Positions 54,601 through 63,851 of a DNA stretch of 64,000 nt are shown piece after piece. Source of the stretch: Spongiihabitans sp965206355 (GTDB lineage Bacteria; Pseudomonadota; Gammaproteobacteria; Arenicellales; Poriferihabitantaceae); NCBI GenBank assembly GCA_965206355.1, contig OZ242212.1:2108001-2172000 (forward strand), read 5' to 3'. The notes beneath the pieces are model-generated. The model ran no database searches. It was given only the letters and a program-made list of their open reading frames with translations, and had not been told where the DNA came from. Made by a program: the position numbers and the translations under genes. Each line of letters starts with the position of its first letter. Within the stretch, counting starts at the first letter, position 1.

Positions 54601-55413
54601 TTAGTCGTAACTGTGCTCGGCATCGGGAAATTGACCCTGTTTAACCTGTGCCACATATTCTGCCAACGCACCTTGAATGCCCGATTTGTTTCCCACAAGA
54701 AAGTTGCGGACAAATTTAGCCGTCTTGCCCGGGTAAATGCCCAGCAAATCATGCCAAACCAGTATTTGACCATCGGTGCCTGCACCAGCACCAATGCCAA
54801 TCACCGGCACATCCAGACTCTGTGTCAAGGTTGCACCCAGTGTTTGCGGGACACATTCAATCAGAATGACGCTGGCACCCGCCTGTTGTAATACGCCAGC
54901 TTCATCAATAATCACCTGCCCCTGTTTCGGATCCCGACCCTGCACCCGATAACCACCAAGATGATTGATTGATTGTGGTGTCAGCCCGATATGCGCGCAC
55001 ACCGGAATACCCCGTTCCGTCAACAGTCGTGTGGTCTCGGCTAACCATGCCCCACCTTCCAGCTTCACCATTTGTGCCCCTTCACGCATCAGTATCGCTG
55101 CGTTTTCCAGACTCGTACTCTCTGAATAGTAACTCATAAAAGGCAGATCAGCAACGAGCAACGCGCCGCTGTTACCACGTTTGACAGAACGAACATGGTA
55201 GGCGATATCATCAATGGTCACCGGCAGGCTGCTATCATGCCCCTGAATCACCATACCCAGTGAATCGCCAACCAGCAGCACTTCAATACCCGCCGCACTG
55301 GCTGCATAAGCACTGCAATAATCATAGGCGGTGAGGCAGGCAAACTTCTGACCGGCTTGTTTCATTTCTGCCAGCGTGTTTATAGTGATATTCGGGGCGA
55401 TATTCGGGGTCAT
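54601..55413 (-). CDS. panB: 3-methyl-2-oxobutanoate hydroxymethyltransferase
   Basis: This 270-residue TIM-barrel enzyme uses methylene-tetrahydrofolate to make ketopantoate, the first step to pantothenate and CoA. Motifs: KFACLTAYDYCSAYAASAAG, LLVGDSLGMVIQGHDSSLPV, LPFMSYYSES, VKLEGGAW, HIGLTPQSI and IGIGAGAGTDGQILVWHDLLG. No panC follows. The gene is intact and normal in length. Confidence 0.96.
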   Translation of the reverse strand: MTPNIAPNITINTLAEMKQAGQKFACLTAYDYCSAYAASAAGIEVLLVGDSLGMVIQGHDSSLPVTIDDIAYHVRSVKRGNSGALLVADLPFMSYYSESTSLENAAILMREGAQMVKLEGGAWLAETTRLLTERGIPVCAHIGLTPQSINHLGGYRVQGRDPKQGQVIIDEAGVLQQAGASVILIECVPQTLGATLTQSLDVPVIGIGAGAGTDGQILVWHDLLGIYPGKTAKFVRNFLVGNKSGIQGALAEYVAQVKQGQFPDAEHSYD

Positions 55414-55599
55414 ATTCAGCTATGTTTAAGATTGCATTGACATCAGTATGTGCCTTTTCGGGTATTGTATAACATTATCGATCGTTTTAGTCTGTCGTTT
55501 CAGTCTGTCGCTATGAATTCGCCATTGTTGTCGCACTGGTTGCGCTCCACGGATTGACATTGGCAAGCAGTGGACTGGCAAGGTATTTTTTGAAATTGG

Positions 55600-55605
55600 T
55601 ACAAT
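55600..55605 (+). promoter_or_regulatory. Candidate extended -10 promoter for infA
   Basis: TGGTACAAT at 55597-55605 fits an extended -10 (TGn then TACAAT), 125 bp upstream of the infA ATG. The -35 match is poor. The 316-base gap between panB and infA shows no other feature. Confidence 0.3.
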
Positions 55606-55729
55606 GCTTGTGTCAATCCAAAGCTAAAACATCCCCTTTTGCATAATTCTTATTTGCTATAGGGGCGATTCTTCTTTACACTCCGCTCCTGATTGCAAAC
55701 TGACCAAAATGGGACAACTCACCACTAAC

Positions 55730-55948
55730 ATGGCAAAAGAAGAAAGCATTGAAATGGAAGGCACTATCATTGAAACCTTACCGAATACTTTGTTTAGGGT
55801 AGAGCTTGAAAATGGACATGAAATTATCGCCCATATTTCGGGAAAAATGCGTAAACACTATATACGCATTTTACGCGGCGACAAAGTCACCGTTCAACTG
55901 ACCCCATATGACCTAAGTAAAGGACGCATCACCTTCCGCGCACGTTAA
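55730..55948 (+). CDS. infA: Translation initiation factor IF-1
   Basis: This is a 72-residue OB-fold protein starting MAKEESIEMEGTIIETLPNT and ending RGRITFRAR-like (SKGRITFRAR). It binds the ribosomal A site during initiation. An in-frame ATG 7 codons upstream (55709) would add residues unlike the family. The gene is single. Confidence 0.96.
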   Translation: MAKEESIEMEGTIIETLPNTLFRVELENGHEIIAHISGKMRKHYIRILRGDKVTVQLTPYDLSKGRITFRAR

Positions 55949-56048
55949 GTCTCGCACATTAAATAAGCACATCCTCTGCATTGGCATAGCCTTTATATAG
56001 CCTTTGCAGCACCGCACAAACCGAATCACCGCAATCCCAATCAACAGA

Positions 56049-56978
56049 TTAGTCGCCAGATAAATCCGGCAACAAGGCGGCAACAAAATCTTCGGCATTG
56101 AATGGTTTTAGGTCGGTTATGCTTTCGCCCACCCCGATAAACTTAATCGGCAAGCTGAACTTCTGTGCCAGCGCGATCACAATACCGCCTCGCGCCGTAC
56201 CATCTAATTTAGTAACGCATAACCCGGTCAGTGGAATCGCTTTTTGAAAATTCTCCACTTGGGCAATCACATTTTGTCCATTACCCGCATCAACGGTAAT
56301 CAGCACATCATCAGGAATATCAGGGTTAGCCTTTGCCAGAACCACCTTGATTTTTTTTAATTGTTCCATTAACCCGCCGTGGGTATGTTGTCGTCCGGCA
56401 GAATCAATCAGCAAATAATCCATCTTCCGCGCACACGCCGCACTATACGCATCAAAAGCAACCGCCGCCGCATCAGCCCCATGCGATTGGGCAACCACCG
56501 GCATATTTAATCTCGCCCCCCAAGACTGAAGCTGTTCGATGGCAGCGGCCCGAAAAGTATCGCAGGCCGCCATCATCACGGTGTTACCCTGATCCTGATA
56601 GTATTTTGCCATTTTTGCCACTGTTGTTGTTTTTCCAACCCCATTTACCCCCACCATCAGCATGACTTGCGGGTACGCCTGCCGCGTCTTTATGTCATCT
56701 TCCTGACAGTTAGCCAAGGCGGTCAATATTATTTCTCGCAACCCCTGCAGTAATTGTTCGGCGTGGTCATACCGCTCCTGTCTGGATTTCTCCCTGAGTG
56801 CCAACAACAATGACTGGCTGGTATAAACACCCAGATCCGCCATTAACAACTGATCTTCAATGTTCTGGTACAGCGACTCCTCTATTGAAGTAGCATTTTT
56901 GAACAGACCGAGCAAGCCGCCAGACAGCGATTGTCTGGTTTTAGAGAGTCGGGTAAAAAGTCCTTCGCTGGATGCCAT
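56049..56978 (-). CDS. ftsY: Signal recognition particle receptor FtsY
   Basis: This 309-residue SRP GTPase docks ribosome-nascent chain complexes at the membrane. The NG domain has P-loop VNGVGKTTTVAKMAKYY, CDTFRAAAIEQLQSW, DSAGRQHTHGGLMEQL, TKLDGTARGGIV and GVGESITDLKPF. The N-terminal acidic A domain found in E. coli FtsY is nearly absent; the protein begins directly with LFTRLSKTRQSLSGGL. Such short forms are common. Confidence 0.96.
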   Translation of the reverse strand: MASSEGLFTRLSKTRQSLSGGLLGLFKNATSIEESLYQNIEDQLLMADLGVYTSQSLLLALREKSRQERYDHAEQLLQGLREIILTALANCQEDDIKTRQAYPQVMLMVGVNGVGKTTTVAKMAKYYQDQGNTVMMAACDTFRAAAIEQLQSWGARLNMPVVAQSHGADAAAVAFDAYSAACARKMDYLLIDSAGRQHTHGGLMEQLKKIKVVLAKANPDIPDDVLITVDAGNGQNVIAQVENFQKAIPLTGLCVTKLDGTARGGIVIALAQKFSLPIKFIGVGESITDLKPFNAEDFVAALLPDLSGD

Positions 56979-57983
56979 TGTCTGTGCTTTGTTAAATAAT
57001 TTAAGTCTGATTTTACCTTATCAGGGGGGATGAAAAAGCAGTCCTCTGTGAAGGAGCAAGGATGATATGAGAAGGAGTTGCTTTTCGGAGGTTCGCTTTA
57101 GCGCACTTTGAAGCAAGTCACTGTGATTGAGTGGTGGCTTATATTGTCTTTTGGAATAACGCTTCTAGCCGCTGAGTTCGGACAATCCCGGTGAAGGCGT
57201 TCACCGATTTTCTGCCTTCACCTCATCGGGATGCCAGTGTAAGACCGTCCAGCAATGGCCATGTGCAAATCAAGTCGCCAGATCCCAAACAGCCTATTTC
57301 AACCCAACTAGCTGTCTACCGAGCTTGACTGTCAGGTCGCTGTTGACGCTGTGAAGCTATCGCGAAAAATCGCCGCCAGCCAGCATTGAAAGATTTCATC
57401 GCCGAAGAGTTTGACCCCGGAGCGCATATCCAATCCGATGATGAATTGCCAGAACATACGCGTAATACTGCGACCACGATTTATCACCCGACCTGCTCCT
57501 GTAAAATAGTTCCCGCCAGAGACCCTATGGCGATAGTTGATCATCAATTGCATATTCATGCATACCCTTTTGCATACTGTTCGGAACAGAATGCTGGACA
57601 GCCATACCCTTTTGAGCATACTGTTCGGTGTTATCTGCCCTCGCCGTTATTACTGATTTCGTGCGGACTATCCATCATTTTGTCGTTGCACAGAAAACAA
57701 AACTTCGGTGTCAGGATGAATCATTATTCCCCTAACGAGTTTGTTAATGGGTCATTGATTACAACTCTAATAGTGGTAAGATTTTGCCTATGTTTAGACG
57801 GATTATTTCAATTGCAGTATTTGGGGTGCTGGTCGGGTTGCTGTGTCTGACCCATTCGAAAAAAAGACCGTTGAACATCACCGACACTATTCAATCTGCT
57901 GCAAATACCGGAAAAAATCACTGATAGCCCTGACCGTCAAATTTTACCCGAACACATTTTACCTAAATCTACTGTACCTGAAC
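56979..57983. other. Gap holding a GMC pseudogene and small duplications
   Basis: Besides the GMC remnant, bases 57561-57628 contain a short duplication (ACCCTTTTGCATACTGTTCGG and a near copy about 43 bp later). The open frame 57843-57983 ahead of nnr has no family match and is treated as upstream sequence. No other gene is seen. Confidence 0.55.
57190..57585 (+). pseudogene. Decayed C-terminal part of a GMC oxidoreductase (choline dehydrogenase type)
   Basis: Pieces of one family appear in order but in changing frames: PGEGVHRFSAFTSS, then VRPSSNGHVQIKSPDPKQPI, then STELDCQVAVDAVKLSRKIA, then LKDFIAEEFDPGAHIQSDDE and HTRNTATTIYHPTCSCK with DPMAIVDHQL. In intact GMC enzymes these form the substrate-domain end and the FAD-binding C-terminus (TxYHPxGTCKMG). 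At least three frameshifts and the missing N-terminal FAD domain make it non-functional. Confidence 0.75.
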
Positions 57984-59549
57984 ATGTTGAAATCTAACTT
58001 TTACAACGCTCGACAAATACGGAAAATGGAGCAAATTGCCATCAATCAATATGAGTATTGTGGACTCTCTCTGATGAAAACAGCCGGAGAGCAGGCCTTT
58101 ACCCATATCATGAGCGACTTTTGTGGGGTTGAGTCGCTGGTCATCCTCTGTGGCGCAGGCAACAATGGTGGAGATGGCTATGTGGTTGCCGAATGCGCAC
58201 GCGCTATCGGTCTGGATGTCGTTGTGGTGCAGGCATCAGTGGCAAAAACTGCGGACGCTATGTGGGTGTGTCAAGAATTTGTTGAGCATGGCGGTGTGGT
58301 CACCAATGATATGGCGACGCTACGCCGTGCCGGACTGATCGTTGACGCTCTCTTCGGAATCGGATTGAACCGTGCACCATCAGGATTCTATGCTGATTTG
58401 ATACGCACTGCCAACCAAACCCAGTGCCCGGTAGTTGCGCTGGACATCCCTTCCGGCTTGAATAGCGATACTGGATTTGCCTTTTCCCCATGTATCGTGG
58501 CATCAATGACGATTACTTTTATCGCTCAAAAGTTCGGTTTGTTTACCGGTCAGGGTACGCATTGTAGTGGCATCATCAAATTTGCAGACTTAAATCTTCC
58601 TCATGTTATTCAGGATACTATTCAGGGAGTGCTCAAACCCATTGCCACCCTCATAAAAAGCCCGAAACTGAAACCGAGACTAGCGGATAGCCATAAAGGC
58701 GACTACGGTAACATTATCGTTGCTGGTGGCGATAACGGTATGCTGGGTGCGGTGTTATTGGCTGGCCGTGCGGCATTGCGCTGTGGCAGTGGACGGGTAA
58801 CGGTTTTAAGCACCACGCAGCATTTGGATATGCCGGCATTGCATTGCCCTGAGTTGATTAGCCAATGTATTGAAAATGAGTCCGCTTTAGTGCCATTATT
58901 GGAACGTAGCGATGTCGTTGTTATCGGCCCTGGACTTGGGCTGAGTGATTGGAGTAAACAGCTTTTTAACCGCCTGCTTGATGGCTATCTGCTTGATCAC
59001 CATCGACTTGCTCGGCATCGGTCAACTCCCATGCTGATTGATGCCGATGGATTGATACTTCTGGCTGAAAATCCGCAAAAATATGATTATTGGGTACTCA
59101 CTCCACATCCCAAAGAAGCGGCAAAATTACTGGGTTGTTCAACAGCAGATGTCCAAAAAGACCGAATCGGCGCAGTTAAGTCTATTGCCGAGCGATTTGG
59201 TGGGGTCTGTGTGCTCAAAGGTGCCGGTACGTTGGTTGCAGACTCATCCGCTGCTGTGAGCGTGTGCGATTGCGGTAATCCGGGTATGGCAACTGCGGGT
59301 ATGGGAGATGTGCTATCCGGAATTATTGCCGCGCTAATCGGTCAGCATCTTGATCGTCAGCATCCCGAACAACATCCAGACCTTGGCAAAATCGCACAGA
59401 CAGGTGTGTGGCTGCATTCAATGTGTTCCGACAACGTATCCGCACGAACAGGAATGGCGGGCTTGTTGGCGGGGGATGTTATTGATGCGCTACCTGCGAT
59501 GCTGTCCAGCTTGGAGAACATCGCTATCAATACGGGTTTTCGTGGCTGA
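57984..59549 (+). CDS. nnr: Bifunctional NAD(P)H-hydrate epimerase / ADP-dependent dehydratase
   Basis: The protein has 521 residues from the ATG at 57984 (MLKSNFYNARQIRKMEQIAI). The YjeF_N epimerase domain has LCGAGNNGGDGYVVAECAR and ALDIPSGLNSDTG. The ribokinase-like carbohydrate-kinase domain has KGDYGNIIVAGGDNGMLGA, WVLTPHPKEAAKLL, CVLKGAGTLVA and CGNPGMATAGMGDVLSGIIA. It repairs hydrated NADH and NADPH. A longer open frame from GTG 57843 adds 47 residues unlike the family. The usual partner tsaE is not adjacent. Confidence 0.94.
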   Translation: MLKSNFYNARQIRKMEQIAINQYEYCGLSLMKTAGEQAFTHIMSDFCGVESLVILCGAGNNGGDGYVVAECARAIGLDVVVVQASVAKTADAMWVCQEFVEHGGVVTNDMATLRRAGLIVDALFGIGLNRAPSGFYADLIRTANQTQCPVVALDIPSGLNSDTGFAFSPCIVASMTITFIAQKFGLFTGQGTHCSGIIKFADLNLPHVIQDTIQGVLKPIATLIKSPKLKPRLADSHKGDYGNIIVAGGDNGMLGAVLLAGRAALRCGSGRVTVLSTTQHLDMPALHCPELISQCIENESALVPLLERSDVVVIGPGLGLSDWSKQLFNRLLDGYLLDHHRLARHRSTPMLIDADGLILLAENPQKYDYWVLTPHPKEAAKLLGCSTADVQKDRIGAVKSIAERFGGVCVLKGAGTLVADSSAAVSVCDCGNPGMATAGMGDVLSGIIAALIGQHLDRQHPEQHPDLGKIAQTGVWLHSMCSDNVSARTGMAGLLAGDVIDALPAMLSSLENIAINTGFRG

Positions 59550-59638
59550 TTTCTATGTCGGGATTTATGAATCCTTTTACGGTGATGTAATCCCGTGATC
59601 TTTCATAGGCATCTACCACCCTTGCGGTATTATGAGGG

Positions 59639-59772
59639 TTAGTCGTTACCAAAAACAAAAGCCCGCTTCTCCAGCTTTTTTATATGTCCTAATCCAGCAT
59701 AAATATCCTTGCGGTGTCCAGCGTCAACAACGAAAATTATCACGCGTTTCTCTATAACCTCAATAGTACGCG
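59639..59772 (-). pseudogene. Fragment of a RelE/ParE-family toxin
   Basis: The minus strand reads IEVIEKRVIIFVVDAGHRKD, then IYAGLGHIKKLEKRAFVFGN and a stop. The first part resembles the C-terminal strand of RelE toxins (VxVxVVAVGHRxxVY). The N-terminal part is missing where the first fic repeat unit begins, so the amplification probably cut it. No antitoxin gene is next to it. Confidence 0.45.
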
Positions 59773-59846
59773 GTTTGTTTTTTCAGAAAATCAAAAAATA
59801 GTGTAACATCCCCACTTACCACACAATGTAAAGCGAGTATCAAACA

Positions 59847-60848
59847 ATGGCTAAAAAATGGTTTCCAATCGAAGATATGCCGATGGGCGCAGACGAATGG
59901 CGGGACCCCAGCTACCAAGAGACCCTGTCTCAATGGCAGAAATTACGACCACAGCTCGAAAGCACAAAACTGGATAAAAAAATAATGGACATCTGGTCGG
60001 AGGAACGCCAGAGACGGTTTGCTATTGAGACCGGACAGGTTGAGAGGTTGTATATTATCCCAAGAGGTATTACCGAGCAACTGATTACCGAAGGGCTGGA
60101 GAGCGTCCGGTTATCTCATAAAATGGCGGCTCCAGAGGTGGAAGATGACAGCCTGACCGGATTGCTGAAAGACCAGAAAACCGCATTGGAAATGGTCTTC
60201 GATACGGTTGCCCAACGTCGACCGTTATCACATACGGCGTTCAAGGAATGGCATCAAATGCTCACCCGCCATCAAGCCTCTGCAACCGGCAGAGCACCAG
60301 ACGGCAGACGTGTCGCTATTCCGCTGCGTAAAGGGGAGTACAAACTACGTCCGAATAATCCGCGCCAAGATGATGGCACTGTTTATGAGTATTGTCCGCC
60401 AGAACATGTGCGTTCGGAACTAGACAGATTGCTAGAGATGTACGACAAGATACATGAAAAAAACTATGCTACCGAAGTCGAAGCGGCGTGGTTGCATCAT
60501 CGCTATATCCAAATCCATCCCTTTCAGGACGGTAATGGGCGCACCGCGCGCTTGCTTATGGCGTATGCCTATATCCGGCGCGGTGAGTTTCCGCCAGTGA
60601 TTAAGGCGGAAGAAAAAGATGATTATATTGATGTGCTTGAGGAAGCGGATGCGGGCGATTTGCGCCCTTTTGCAAACCACCTTTCTTCACGAGCAACAAT
60701 TTCGCTTCAAGGCGCGATTGTGTCAACAAAAAAAGTGCTCAAATCTTCTCGGCAGTACCACCATTCTAACGGTGAGCGCACCTATAAAGCGCCCGGCGAA
60801 AATAAGTGGAAGCGTGGCCCGGACATCGACAATGGTCTGGATATATAG
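59847..60848 (+). CDS. Fic-domain protein, copy 1
   Basis: This is a 333-residue Fic (filamentation induced by cAMP) protein. The catalytic motif HPFQDGNGRTAR is complete (His224 to Arg235), so it should transfer AMP or a related group from a nucleotide to a hydroxyl of a target protein. The N-terminal autoinhibitory motif of class II Fic proteins, (S/T)xxxE(G/N), appears as TGQVER (residues 62-67): the Glu is kept, but the last position is Arg instead of Gly/Asn. The C-terminal tail (SSRQYHHSNGERTYKAPGEN) is shared with copies 2 and 3. It lacks a signal peptide. Start ATG follows the repeated upstream segment. Confidence 0.9.
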   Translation: MAKKWFPIEDMPMGADEWRDPSYQETLSQWQKLRPQLESTKLDKKIMDIWSEERQRRFAIETGQVERLYIIPRGITEQLITEGLESVRLSHKMAAPEVEDDSLTGLLKDQKTALEMVFDTVAQRRPLSHTAFKEWHQMLTRHQASATGRAPDGRRVAIPLRKGEYKLRPNNPRQDDGTVYEYCPPEHVRSELDRLLEMYDKIHEKNYATEVEAAWLHHRYIQIHPFQDGNGRTARLLMAYAYIRRGEFPPVIKAEEKDDYIDVLEEADAGDLRPFANHLSSRATISLQGAIVSTKKVLKSSRQYHHSNGERTYKAPGENKWKRGPDIDNGLDI

Positions 60849-61010
60849 GGAGCTGTTTTTTGCCTGATTCGCCCATATTTGGCAATAGCTGGGCAAAAGT
60901 CGAAGCGAGATCGTTGACTATACGGCTTTTTAGAGGTGTGTTTTTTCAGAAAATCAAAAAATAGTGTAACATCCTCGCTTACCACACAATGTAAATTAGA
61001 GTATCAAACA

Positions 61011-62012
61011 ATGGCTAAAAAATGGTTTCCAATCGAAGATATGCCGAGGGGCGCGCATGAATGGCGGGATTCAGGCTATCAAGAAGCCTTATCCCAATGG
61101 CACGAACTGCGACCGCAGCTTGAAATCACCAAGCTGGATAAAAAAATCATGGACATCTGGTCGGAAGAACGCCAAAGACGGTTTGCCATTGAGACTGGAC
61201 AGGTTGAGAATTTATATGTACTCCCCCGAGGCATTACAGAGCAGCTCATCACCGAAGGGCTGGAAAGTGTCCGCTTATCCCATAAAATGGCGGCTCCAGA
61301 GGTGGAAGATGACAGCCTGACCGGATTGCTGAAAGACCAGAAAACCGCATTGGAAATGGTCTTCGATACGGTTGCTCAACACCGACCATTATCGCATACG
61401 GCGTTCAAGGAATGGCATCAGATTCTCACCCGCCATCAAGCCTCTGCAACCGGCAGAGCACCAGACGGCAGACGTGTCGCTATTCCGCTGCGTAAAGGGG
61501 AGTACAAACTACGTCCGAATAATCCGCGCCAAGATGATGGCACTGTTTATGAGTATTGTCCGCCAGAACATGTGCGTTCGGAACTAGACAGATTGCTAGA
61601 GATGTACGACAAGATACATGAAAAAAACTATGCTACCGAAGTCGAAGCGGCGTGGTTGCATCATCGCTATATCCAAATCCATCCCTTTCAGGACGGTAAT
61701 GGGCGCACCGCGCGCTTGCTTATGGCGTATGCCTATATCCGGCGCGGTGAGTTTCCGCCAGTGATTAAGGCGGAAGAAAAACCCCTGTATATTAACGTGC
61801 TTGAAAAAGCAGATGCGGGCGATTTGCAACCTTTCGCCAAACATCTTGCTTTTTTAGCGACGGCTTCTATTAGAGAAGCACTTATGGCAACTGAAAAAGT
61901 GCTCAAATCTTCCCGGCAGTACCACCATTCTAACGGTGAGCGCACCTATAAAGCGCCCGGCGAAAATAAGTGGAAGCGTGGTCCGGATATCGACAACGGT
62001 CTGGATATGTAG
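61011..62012 (+). CDS. Fic-domain protein, copy 2
   Basis: This 333-residue paralogue of the gene before it starts MAKKWFPIEDMPRGAHEW at 61011 (an upstream frame to 60936 is in the spacer). The Fic motif HPFQDGNGRTAR is intact. The inhibitory motif reads TGQVEN, a full match to (S/T)xxxE(G/N). The central region is almost base-identical to copy 1, while the region after EFPPVIKAEEK differs (PLYINVLEKADAGDLQPFAK against DDYIDVLEEADAGDLRPFAN). Confidence 0.9.
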   Translation: MAKKWFPIEDMPRGAHEWRDSGYQEALSQWHELRPQLEITKLDKKIMDIWSEERQRRFAIETGQVENLYVLPRGITEQLITEGLESVRLSHKMAAPEVEDDSLTGLLKDQKTALEMVFDTVAQHRPLSHTAFKEWHQILTRHQASATGRAPDGRRVAIPLRKGEYKLRPNNPRQDDGTVYEYCPPEHVRSELDRLLEMYDKIHEKNYATEVEAAWLHHRYIQIHPFQDGNGRTARLLMAYAYIRRGEFPPVIKAEEKPLYINVLEKADAGDLQPFAKHLAFLATASIREALMATEKVLKSSRQYHHSNGERTYKAPGENKWKRGPDIDNGLDM

Positions 62013-62184
62013 GGAGGCGTTTTCTGCCTGATTCGCCCATATTTGGCAATAGCTGGGCAAAAGTCGAAGCGAGATCGTTGACTATACGGCTTTTTAGAGG
62101 TGTGTTTTTTCAGAAAATCAAGAAATAGTGTAATATTCTCGCTTGTCGCACATATTCTAAACATAAAATTGAGTATCACAACAA

Positions 62185-63186
62185 ATGAGTAAGAAGTGGT
62201 CACCCATCGAAGACATGCCGACAGACGCGATTGAGTGGCGAAGTGTAGACTACCAAGAAGCCTTCTCCCAATGGCACGAACTGCGACCACAGCTTGAAAG
62301 CACAACGCTGGATAAAAAGATAATGGAAATCTGGGCTGAGGAACGACAGAGATATTTTGCTATTGAGACTGGGCAGGTTGAGAATTTATATGTGCTTCCC
62401 AGAGGCATTACCGAGCAGCTCATCACCGAAGGGCTGGAGAGCGTCCGCTTATCCCACAAAATGGCAGCTCCAGAAGTGGAAGATGACAGCTTGACCGGAT
62501 TGCTACAAGATCAAAAAACGGCATTGGAAATGGTCTTTGATACGGTTGCTCAACACCGACCGTTATCACATACGGCGTTCAAAGAATGGCATCAAATTCT
62601 CACCCGACACCAAGCTACCGCTACGGGCAGAGGGCCGGACGGGCAACGTGTCGGCATCCCCCTGCGCAAGGGGGACTACAAAATTCGCCCGAACAATCCA
62701 CGCCAGCAGGATGGCACTGTTTATGAGTATTGTCCGCCGGAACATGTGCGTTCGGAACTGGACAGATTGCTTGATATGTACGCCAAGATACATGAGCAAA
62801 ACTATGCCACCGAAGTCGAAGCGGCATGGCTACATCATCGCTATATCCAAATTCATCCGTTTCAGGACGGCAATGGACGCACTGCGCGGTTGCTTATGGC
62901 GTATGCTTACATCCGGCGCGGGGAATTTCCGCCGGTGATTATTGCGGCACAAAAACCCGCGTACATTGGCGTGCTTGAATTAGCCGATGCTGGTGACTTA
63001 CGTCCTTTTTGTAATCGGCTCTCTGCGCTGGCAACAGAGTCTCTCGGTGGCGCAATCACAATAGCAAAAAAAGTCCTCAAATCTTCTCGGCATTACCACC
63101 ATTCCAACGGCGACTGCACCTATAAGGCTCCTGGCGAAAATAAATGGAAGCGTGGGCCAGACACCGACAACGGACTTGACATGTAG
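62185..63186 (+). CDS. Fic-domain protein, copy 3
   Basis: This is the most diverged of the three (MSKKWSPIEDMPTDAIEW start), also 333 residues. The Fic motif HPFQDGNGRTAR and the inhibitory motif TGQVEN are both complete. Differences from copies 1 and 2 are spread along the gene, many of them silent, so this copy separated earlier. It ends with the same KWKRGPDTDNGLDM-type tail. A hairpin just after the stop may end transcription of the array. Confidence 0.9.
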   Translation: MSKKWSPIEDMPTDAIEWRSVDYQEAFSQWHELRPQLESTTLDKKIMEIWAEERQRYFAIETGQVENLYVLPRGITEQLITEGLESVRLSHKMAAPEVEDDSLTGLLQDQKTALEMVFDTVAQHRPLSHTAFKEWHQILTRHQATATGRGPDGQRVGIPLRKGDYKIRPNNPRQQDGTVYEYCPPEHVRSELDRLLDMYAKIHEQNYATEVEAAWLHHRYIQIHPFQDGNGRTARLLMAYAYIRRGEFPPVIIAAQKPAYIGVLELADAGDLRPFCNRLSALATESLGGAITIAKKVLKSSRHYHHSNGDCTYKAPGENKWKRGPDTDNGLDM

Positions 63187-63190
63187 TCGC

Positions 63191-63210
63191 AACATTCTGC
63201 GGAATGTTTT
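63191..63210 (+). terminator. Candidate rho-independent terminator after fic copy 3
   Basis: AACATTC-TGCG-GAATGTT forms a 7-bp stem with a UNCG-type loop followed by a short T run. The T run is only four bases, so strength is uncertain. Copies 1 and 2 have no equivalent hairpin. Confidence 0.4.
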
Positions 63211-63242
63211 CGGACGCGATTGCTGTTCTTTTTTGGTATAAA

Positions 63243-63527
63243 TCATGCCGCTTGCGGCATTGGATAAATGTTGTGAGCGTAGCGAATTTCCTTAGCACAA
63301 GGCATTGCCGAACACCAGAGCAAAGGCACGATGTCATGTTGTCTTTCATGCAACGCTCTTATTACTCCAGCAATCGGCAAATGCACCGATCTGACAGCAT
63401 CTATCATTGCCTGCCCCTGATTCATCGTTGGCCATTCATCGGCATCTACAAATGCCGAAAAATCAGCGTTTACGGTAGCAAAGGTATTGGTTTCGTGTTG
63501 CCAGCCAGCGATTGCAATTCTGCTCAA
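63243..63527 (-). pseudogene. N-terminal fragment of an M81 (microcystinase C, MlrC-like) metallopeptidase
   Basis: From a TTG at 63527, with AGGAGAT at 63531-63537 as ribosome-binding site, the frame reads LSRIAIAGWQHETNTFATVN, FSAFVDADEWPTMNQGQAMI, then LPIAGVIRALHERQHDIVPL and LLWCSAMP. This is the normal M81 start (RIAIAGxQHETNTFAP...LPIAGxI...LVPLLWxSAxPSA). After about 75 residues the similarity stops and the frame ends, so most of the enzyme (about 500 residues) is missing. Confidence 0.75.
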
Positions 63528-63851
63528 ACGATCTCCTCTCTGTGTTATTAACGACACCCTATCGACACCATAAAGCGACCCGTTTAATGGGAAATAAGAG
63601 TTCTTAATGTCAGGCGTGTATGCAACCCTCATTTCGATATTAGCACAACTTGCAACTGCGTATCGGCACTTGTCTGTAACGAACTAAATACACCGACCAA
63701 ACACGATAGCCAATGCCCTGCCCGACATAGAATAAGGCAATTATTCGCTTTCCAGATTCATTTCATATTGGAAAAGCGCAACCCTCGTCAAACTCGGTTG
63801 GGTTTGTTATGATAGCACTGAATTTGCCACAATAATGATGAGGAGACAGGC
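63528..63851. other. Intergenic region between the M81 fragment and the CBS gene
   Basis: These 324 bases hold no recognisable gene. A possible promoter for the CBS gene is TATGATAG (63808-63815) in front of the strong AGGAGA site at 63841. Confidence 0.35.

Larger units (their letters stand above)
59778..63186 (+). repeat. Three tandem repeat units each holding one fic gene
   Basis: A segment starting TTTTTTCAGAAAATCAA, then AATAGTGTAACAT, lies at 59778, 60941 and 62105, giving unit lengths of 1163 and 1164 bp. Each unit has the same upstream region, a fic gene and a trailer (CCCATATTTGGCAATAGCTG). Units 1 and 2 are nearly identical over the gene's central part; unit 3 is more diverged. Confidence 0.9.

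Noticed and set aside
57843..57983. N-terminal extension of nnr from GTG 57843
   Set aside because: The extra 47 residues do not resemble the family, while the ATG at 57984 gives the standard start.
63243..63265. ATGCCG-CTTG-CGGCAT hairpin as a terminator
   Set aside because: It has no T run on either strand next to the stem and lies at the end of a pseudogene fragment.
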